A stretch of 64,000 nucleotides of DNA from NCBI GenBank assembly GCA_022578605.1, contig MU394054.1, positions 932,945 to 996,944 on the forward strand, read 5' to 3'. A program made the position numbers and the translations under genes. The notes under the pieces were generated by a model. It made no database searches, had not been told where the DNA came from, and saw only the letters and a list, made by a program, of their open reading frames with translations. Below are positions 57,969 to 64,000 of this stretch, one piece after another. Source of the stretch: Camillea tinctor (taxonomy: Eukaryota; Ascomycota; Sordariomycetes; Xylariales; Xylariaceae). Position 1 is the first letter of the stretch; every line of letters starts with the position of its first letter.

Positions 57969-58527
57969 CTTGACTGATTTTGCTGATGGTGATGGGGGGA
58001 TATACAATCAGTAGTTGTGGTTGAGACAAGAAGATCCCAAGAAGTTGTTGGAAAGAGAGAAAAAAGAAAGCTAAACTCAATGGTGAGCTTTGCATCATCT
58101 TTTTTTTTGTGTGCGAAAATTCGCTTGATCAACCCTCAATTCGACCAGGGACTTTGGTGGGGTACGAATCAATCTACACTGGTGGGCGACGACCTTACAA
58201 CTACTACTCAAATTGTCTAAGCCATAAGGGGAAAGGTGTGTGGTTCCACTTAATGGTCTCTGTTTGGGGTAAAGCAGTGGATCCGACCCAACCTTAAGTA
58301 ACCTGTCGCGGGGGACTTTATGGGGGGGACTTTACCTGAGACCCCGTCAAACTGGTCCTGTACCGTCTTGACGTAGCCGAGGCTTCTTCCGGATCAACCC
58401 CCGAGCGTGTCTATTGCTGACTCCGAACTCCCCAACCACTTAACTAGTATCGTAAACTATATATAATGAGAATTTCGAGGTATTTCCAAGATAGCTTCGC
58501 ATTGGTTGGTTCAGCCTACAAAGTTTT
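57969..58527. promoter_or_regulatory. Divergent promoter region, rpl5 / HAD-family gene
   Basis: Only 559 bases separate the two start codons, so promoter and leaders of both genes must fit here. There is no clear TATA box for rpl5, as is usual for ribosomal protein genes. No site that I can name with confidence. Confidence 0.5.
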
Positions 58528-59518
58528 ATGATGGCAGCACAAATGCCCCCCAAAGTCCTTCTCTTCGACATAGGAGGTGTCTGTGTAAGTGTGAAATATG
58601 GTTTCATAGTCTGTATATATATATACCTATTCATACCGAATCCTACAACAGTAGTATGGCCTATATAGCCTTCGTATAATATATAAAAATACATTTCTAG
58701 TTTGACTTTCTGAATTAACACCCGCCCAGGTAGTCTCCCCTTTCCAGTCTATCCTAGACTACGAGCTGAGTCTCGGCATCCCACCAGGATGGGTCAACTA
58801 TTCGATATCTAAAACCGCACCCAACGGGTTCTGGCATAGGCTCGAGCGCGGCGAGATCCCCCTAGACGGCGCCTTCTTCGCCGGCTTCAACCGGGACCTG
58901 CACGACCCCGAGCGCTGGGCGGCCTTCTACCGCGCGCAGCAGCAAGCCAAGGACCCCGCATGCCTCCCCTCACCGGCTCCCCCCGTGCCGCAGCTCGACG
59001 GGGAGTGGCTGTTCAACGACATGATGACCGTCTCGACCACGCCGGACCCCTGGATGTACCCGGCGCTCCGCAAGCTGCGCGAGAGCGGGCGGTTCCTCCT
59101 CGCCGCGCTGAGCAACACCGTGGTGTTCCCCCCGGGCCACCCGCTGCACCGGGGGGACTTCTTCGCCGCCGACCCCGTGCGCCGCCTCTTCGACGTCTTC
59201 GTGTCCTCCGCGCACGTGGGCCTGCGGAAGCCCGACCCGCGGATATACGAGCACGCGCTGCGCGAGGTGGACAAGTACGCGAGGCGGTCGCTGGGGTGGG
59301 GAGATGGCGTGAGGCCTGAGGAGGTGGTGTTTCTGGACGACATTGGGGAGAACCTGAAGGGGGGCAAGAAGCTGGGCTTTCGAACTATCAAAGTGCCTTT
59401 AGGAAAGGCGTTTGAGGCGGTGGATGAGCTGGAAGCCATCACAGGTCTCAAGCTGGCGGGTGATCACCCTAGAATACCTATCGGGGCTAACTCTACACCA
59501 TCAAAGGCAAATTTGTAG
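58528..59518 (+). CDS. HAD-superfamily (subfamily IA) hydrolase-like protein
   Basis: 281 aa from exons 58528-58584 and 58730-59518. The 145-nt intron (GTAAGT...CGCCCAG) lies between complete codons. HAD motifs in order: I, LLFDIGGV with the nucleophile Asp14; II, Ser147 in ALSNT; III, Lys186 in GLRKPDPRIYE; IV, Asp222/Asp223 in VVFLDDIGENLKGG. The layout resembles the N-terminal phosphatase-like domain of soluble epoxide hydrolase and ACAD10. The second Asp of motif I, the general acid/base of phosphatases, is Gly here (DIGGV), so classical phosphatase activity is doubtful. The middle (58860-59330) is very GC-rich. A second ATG follows directly at 58531. Substrate unknown. Confidence 0.88.
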
Positions 59519-61004
59519 AGTATCTCATCTTCTGAACTGTGGTAGATGTTTTGGTTGTATTTTGAGATCGGCTGTGGCTACATATCCTGAACTTTAGTGC
59601 TGTCTAGATAGATTTTGATAATGAGTAGATGAGACTTTGCCTAATTTTAAATATACCAATAGACACCTCAGCGATGCACACGGAATCTAGCTCTATAAAT
59701 CAAATTAGATAGTGTTACTAACATATCTCGTATTTATATAATCTGGCGACCTTGGAGTATGAAGGAAGACAATCTGATTGCTCAACTATAGCACAAAATC
59801 AGCGTGCTCTTTCTACCAATGCTGATGGATGTTTATAGCCAAGGTAGGAGATATGAGATTACTTGGCTGCTAACCTACACATCACAGTGAAAATCGCAAC
59901 TGTGAAATCTTGTCTATATAGATGCAGCGTATGTGTGAATAAGAAAGCCTCTAGTTTTTCTCGTTGTCTCACAAGTACTAGTTACGTGGAGGGATACATA
60001 AGGGGTCATTCTACAGTAATCATATGTTCATAGGTACTGTCTTATGGACTTGGTTACTTTTGCAATTTGCTGTCCCATCGCTCTCCTTTAAAATGTATCT
60101 ACCTTAAGCTATTCTTTATCATTTACCCCTTTGGTTTGCATAGATACCTTAGTCAAGATATTAAGGGATGGTGTTGGTCCCTTGATATATGATCATAGTG
60201 GAGAGAACGGGAATATGATGTGTAGACACAGTGTTCTGGCTGGTACATACATATAGTGTAGGTCAGAATTTGAGAAGTAGAAAAGGTTCACCTGCCAGCC
60301 ACTAGCTCGAGATCGACATAGTTGGTGATGCAGAATACCTCTACTGTATGGTAGTATACAATTTAGCACTCTTGCAGGTCTTGGTCCGCTACCCAGTTTT
60401 CCATCGGATGCGAACCCAGACTGTAGACGATCAGAATGAGGAACGACAAGCATTGTGTCAAGGAACCGGAGGTGTGACGCGTCATTTATGTACGCGGCTC
60501 TCTCCTATGGCAAAGGGCAAACCTTTTTTGCTATTTCGCAATGATGCCGATGAGAGGTAATATCAATCGATGTCACCGTTGTGATGAGAAAGTGGGAAAA
60601 TGGTTGATATCGATGTTTGAACCGACGAATTGGAGATACAGGATGTGATATCTCTTGGCACATAAACTTGCGAGATCTTTCTCTCCACTAACACACTAGG
60701 TTACGTACCTAGGTGGTGAATGGTGAGTTGAAGATTCAAGGATATCCCCCGCTGTGGAGACGTGCATAGTACATTCATCCTTACATCACAGGCTTTTGCC
60801 GAGCAAAAGGGGAAAAAACAACGAATTGTTGCGATGGTTAGGTATAACCCACGAATGCACATGTGATTCTTGTGATCAAGAAGCGTTGTGTACTGCAGCG
60901 AAGTCCAAGCGCAAGCACCATCAACATCACCTCTTCCCCTTCAACAAACCCTATAAACCACATAACCTAAACCATCTTGCTTTTTTAAGATTATCGTTTC
61001 TGCC
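59519..61004. other. Intergenic between HAD and deaminase genes
   Basis: AT-rich, stops in all frames, no motif. The last 100 bases, C/A-rich (CACCATCAACATCACC), look like the leader of the deaminase gene. Confidence 0.6.
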
Positions 61005-61735
61005 ATGGCTTCATTAAACCCTGGGGCGGCGACCGCACTGGTCCCTGAACTCTTTCCGGAGCGCACGCCCATGACAGCAGACCAGATAGGGGCGGGCATT
61101 CGCGCGGCGCTGGAGGTCCAGAGGCGAGCAGTATCGCTCGGCAAGCGACCTTTCGCGGCAGTTCTGGTGGGACCGGACAACGGATCGGTATTGCTCACCC
61201 ACCAGTCCGTGGACCAGGTGAACCATGCCGAGAGCTCACTCGCGCGTCTGGCTTACTCGCACTACCCAAAGGAGTTCCTGTGGCGATGCACGCTCTTCAG
61301 CACGTGGGAGCCGTGTGGTATGTGTACGGCTACGATATACGTACGTGATTTTCCTTCCATCCCCCTTCCTATTTTATTTTCCCAACCTAGTCTTCCCTAG
61401 ATAAAGTTAGGTATAGTATAGGTGCGGAAAGTTAATGGCGTATAATTAAAAATCAACTCGTAAAAACAAAGGAGGCTGTGTGATGCTAAGCCGTGGCACA
61501 GTGGGCGCATATCGGGCGCATCGTCTTTGCAGGCAGCAATGATCAATTATACGAGTTGACAGGCCCGGGCAACAAGGAAAACTTCACGATGGATTGGCAC
61601 ACCCGAGACATGCTCAAAGGGTGCCCGCAGAAGAATATCGAGGTGTTCGGCCCGCTGGAGGTGGAGGGTAGAACTGTGATAGAGGAGAGTGATAAATACT
61701 GGAGCAGGACGAGGAGACCTGCGAACCCATCTTGA
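61005..61735 (+). CDS. Zinc-dependent nucleoside/base deaminase (CMP/dCMP deaminase fold)
   Basis: 189 aa from exons 61005-61340 and 61502-61735. The 161-nt intron (GTACGT...GCACAG) falls between codons and joins ATIY|WAHIGRIVF, a typical deaminase junction. The catalytic zinc site is complete: His74 and Glu76 in NHAES, Cys104 and Cys107 in EPCGMC. The family hydrolyses the amino group of cytosine, adenine or guanine-type substrates, in nucleotide salvage or tRNA editing. The compact size and PFAAVLV segment fit the cytosine/guanine deaminase-like branch, but the substrate cannot be read from sequence. The ATG at 61005 has a good context (GCCATGGCT). Confidence 0.9.
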
Positions 61736-63625
61736 GTTAATACCTAGTTATGCTGTAAAGTATCTGAGTATCATGGTATATGTGATCGGCTGATCAAACG
61801 ATGTTCTAGCGTACAGGTGCGTAGATCACATGCCATATACGTATGATGTGGTGTCGTATGGCCGTTTGGCTGATGCAATAATCGTAACGGCAACAAGAGT
61901 ATAGATATAGGAATAGTTAATTTACCTACATAGGCTAAGGGTAGGGTGTAATAAATATTACCTACCTGACCTAGGTATATAAAAATATTGAGAATAGAAA
62001 TGGAAGATCTTTGGACAGGATTTATTGATTTATTTAGTGTACTTATAACATTGAAGTAACCTCCCCGCCCAGAAGATTAGTTGCTGGTGGAAAGAGAATA
62101 ATAAGGCATGTCTTTTCCCTCTTCTTCTTTCTTCTTCTTTTATTTTATTTTTACTTAATTTATTTTTTATACAGACTTATTTGGAAAATGATAACTTCCG
62201 GTTGTGATGTCACTCACATGCAATAATCTAATAAATCGGGCAACGTTTTCTATCATTCGGCAATGACTTGTTCTGGCGTTCTGCGTGTCGTAATCAAGCA
62301 GCTGCAACTTCTGCAGTAAACCAATCCTCATGGACCAATTCTAAGTTGCCAATGTCAATGCCTGGCCTGGAACGTTCAGCGTCTTGCAAGGCTATGCTGC
62401 TAAGCCTTTGGTGGATCTTGTTACCCCTGAGGTGGCCCCCGCCCCAGAAATGGCTCCAGAGGTGGCTACCGACGCACTCCACATTTCCTGGGTTAACGTC
62501 TCTGGATTGGTAGTGACAGTATGTATCTTGGCCTAAACCAGGCACACTAAACCATCCCCCACTCACACAGCTGCTGCTGGTGCTGCACGGCATACACAGT
62601 AGCACAGGTACACCTTACTGTAGTGCAGCTGGCTCCTGTCCTTTTTCCTCAGCTGTGCTACACTAGCCGAGTAATAAGCCCAATTTCGGTCGTTAGAGGA
62701 GAGAAAAAAGGGGGGAGGATTGGTGAGAGAGAGAAGGAACAAGTAGAGGAGAAAGCTGTTGCCTATGTACTAGCTAAATATGTTTTAGTACAGTATGTAA
62801 GTTAAATCAATACTATCTTAAGGTAAAGTATATGTAGGTAGGTATATTAAACTGTAGGTATAACGGTAACACTTTTATTGAACTTATAGGTTTGAAGGTT
62901 AGGTTCAGTTCAGGTCTGATCGGTTCTCATCCCCAACAACTACCTAACCTACATACACTGAATTACCGTAAAGTAAGTGCTAGGGCACTGCGCTACTGTA
63001 TATAAGATACCTAGATGGTCAACTGTATTTACTGTTCAGGAGGTGTACAGTGTGGGAACACATGGCACGTCACCCTGCATCTGATTCGTTGGGGGGTTTT
63101 TAGGTGTATCAATTGTTTGCTCTGTTCTGGTCTTCAAGTTCAAAGTTCGCGCATTTGTTTCAATTCCAATTTCTTTTCACTGCCTTTTTTTTCTCTCTCC
63201 TGATCCTGATCCTATTCTGAGACTGGGGTAAAAGAATCACCTGTCACCTTTTCTTACCTGCACACGCCTTAGAAGAGAAGATATTACAAAAAACAAAAAC
63301 AATATTATATTATTATTTTATTTTCTATTTTAACTGATTTAGCAGCTTGGCGTTGCCAATCTCACGCACGCGCTTTTACCACCACGTATTATATACCTAC
63401 TGACCATCACTACAATACAACTACAACTACAACTACATCCACGACTACGACTACGACTACGACTACGACTGCAACCAAGAGAATAACAATAACAATAACA
63501 ATAGCAATAAACAACCAAACTAACTTACCTCCTTCTTCCTATGCTCGCCCAGGCTATCATCCCCATCCAGGGCTAACATAAAACGGGGGCCGGGCGCATA
63601 ATGATGCGCTATCATTTCTCGTCCT
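61736..63625. other. Intergenic; promoter of DUF3431 gene on the right
   Basis: No frame of note. A T-rich tract lies near 62120-62170. The leader of the last gene is C/A-rich and repeat-laden (63410-63510), with at least one short upstream ATG near 63541. Confidence 0.55.
63411..63510 (+). repeat. Compound microsatellite (CAACTA, GACTAC, AATAAC units)
   Basis: ACAACT units, then about four GACTAC units (63443-63468), then AATAAC units from about 63482. It lies in the presumed leader of the DUF3431 gene. Confidence 0.8.
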
Positions 63626-64000
63626 ATGATATCGTCTAAGGGCGGGCTTTGGTTGCCCCAATGGCGGAGGCTTCTACTCATCGCAGTTCTCCTCATACCC
63701 GCGTCCCTATACCTCTACGAGAGCTACCGCACCGCCCAGCAACGCGAAGCCGTTAAGCAGAGTTCGCACCGCAAGATCAACTTCAACCAGTCCGACTCGG
63801 ACAACCATCCTACCGTTAATCTCGTCGTCGCCTCCCTCCTAAAAGACGACATCTCCTGGACCCATAATATCACCATACCCAACCTCAACATCATCCGCTA
63901 TGTCAGCGACTATCTCGATGCCGAGTTCCATCCTCCTGTTCCCAAAAAGGGGCGCGAAGCCCTCATCTACCACACCTACCTGCACGACTTTTACGACGAC
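63626..64000 (+). CDS. DUF3431-family type II membrane protein (3' partial)
   Basis: 125 residues visible, open to the window edge. ATG at 63626, then a Trp/Arg-rich start and one membrane segment (about residues 14-32, RRLLLIAVLLIPASLYLY), as in Golgi/ER type II proteins. The lumenal part begins with VNLVVASLLKDDISW and continues to PKKGREALIYHTYLHDFYDD, the conserved opening of the fungal DUF3431 family, which resembles glycosyltransferase-like proteins. The activity is unknown. The gene continues to the right of the window. Confidence 0.85.
   Translation, partial: MISSKGGLWLPQWRRLLLIAVLLIPASLYLYESYRTAQQREAVKQSSHRKINFNQSDSDNHPTVNLVVASLLKDDISWTHNITIPNLNIIRYVSDYLDAEFHPPVPKKGREALIYHTYLHDFYDD

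Noticed and set aside
1..64000. CRISPR arrays, rRNA genes, telomere repeat arrays, intact transposons
   Set aside because: None seen: no regular spacer arrays, no rRNA-like blocks, no TTAGGG tandem runs, and no transposase or reverse transcriptase motifs in any frame.

Overview
The window is nuclear DNA of a filamentous ascomycete (Pezizomycotina, most likely Sordariomycetes). The genes have short spliceosomal introns (58-230 nt, GTAAGT-like donors, CTAAC/CTGAC branch sites, pyrimidine tracts before CAG/TAG). Several gene families are typical of filamentous fungi: the conidiation regulator WetA, an Mhp1/LRR protein, DUF6536 and DUF3431 proteins and a Mit1-type remodeller. There are no bacterial-style operons. 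Thirteen protein genes with convincing models and one weaker one (a Q-rich ORF) were found. No RNA gene or intact transposon could be supported.

Layout. At 0-8 kb, on the plus strand, lie a 5'-truncated PHD/chromodomain/SNF2 remodeller (Mit1-like) and a CCCH zinc-finger gene with three exons. From 8.2 to 19.4 kb I find no supportable gene, only AT-leaning DNA and simple repeats. At 19.4-23.9 kb lie a disordered protein with a basic tail and wetA, the latter behind a long leader. At 27.1-33.5 kb lie an MFS transporter of the monocarboxylate-porter type, a membrane-anchored SDR reductase (minus) and an F-box-like protein (minus). A two-exon gene of unknown function sits at 36.3-37.3 kb (minus), followed by about 4 kb of AT-rich DNA. 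At 41.8-49.3 kb a DUF6536 membrane protein (plus) converges on a large Mhp1/LRR protein (minus). Another poor stretch (49.3-55.1 kb) ends at a small Q-rich ORF. At 56.8-61.7 kb ribosomal protein L5 (minus) is divergent from a HAD-family protein (plus), followed by a zinc-dependent deaminase (plus). A DUF3431 gene runs off the right edge.

How the genes relate. They act in unrelated processes: chromatin, RNA binding, spore maturation, transport, lipid or carbonyl reduction, protein turnover, cytoskeleton or cell wall, and translation. Nothing looks like a biosynthetic cluster. In the spliced models below, exon phases match at the junctions and total lengths are divisible by three; the exception is the 3' end of the remodeller.

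The most unusual signals are: (i) a perfect palindrome, TACCTAGGTA, found at least six times and only in non-coding DNA; (ii) abrupt GC-rich blocks inside genes (wetA, SDR, DUF6536, HAD) that create long spurious antisense ORFs; (iii) a well-bounded 73-nt exon-like segment in the CCCH gene that would break the reading frame; (iv) an rpl5 first coding exon that is only the ATG; (v) upstream ORFs in the presumed wetA leader; and (vi) an unrecognised gene at 36.3-37.3 kb. I did not find a clearly new multi-gene system.
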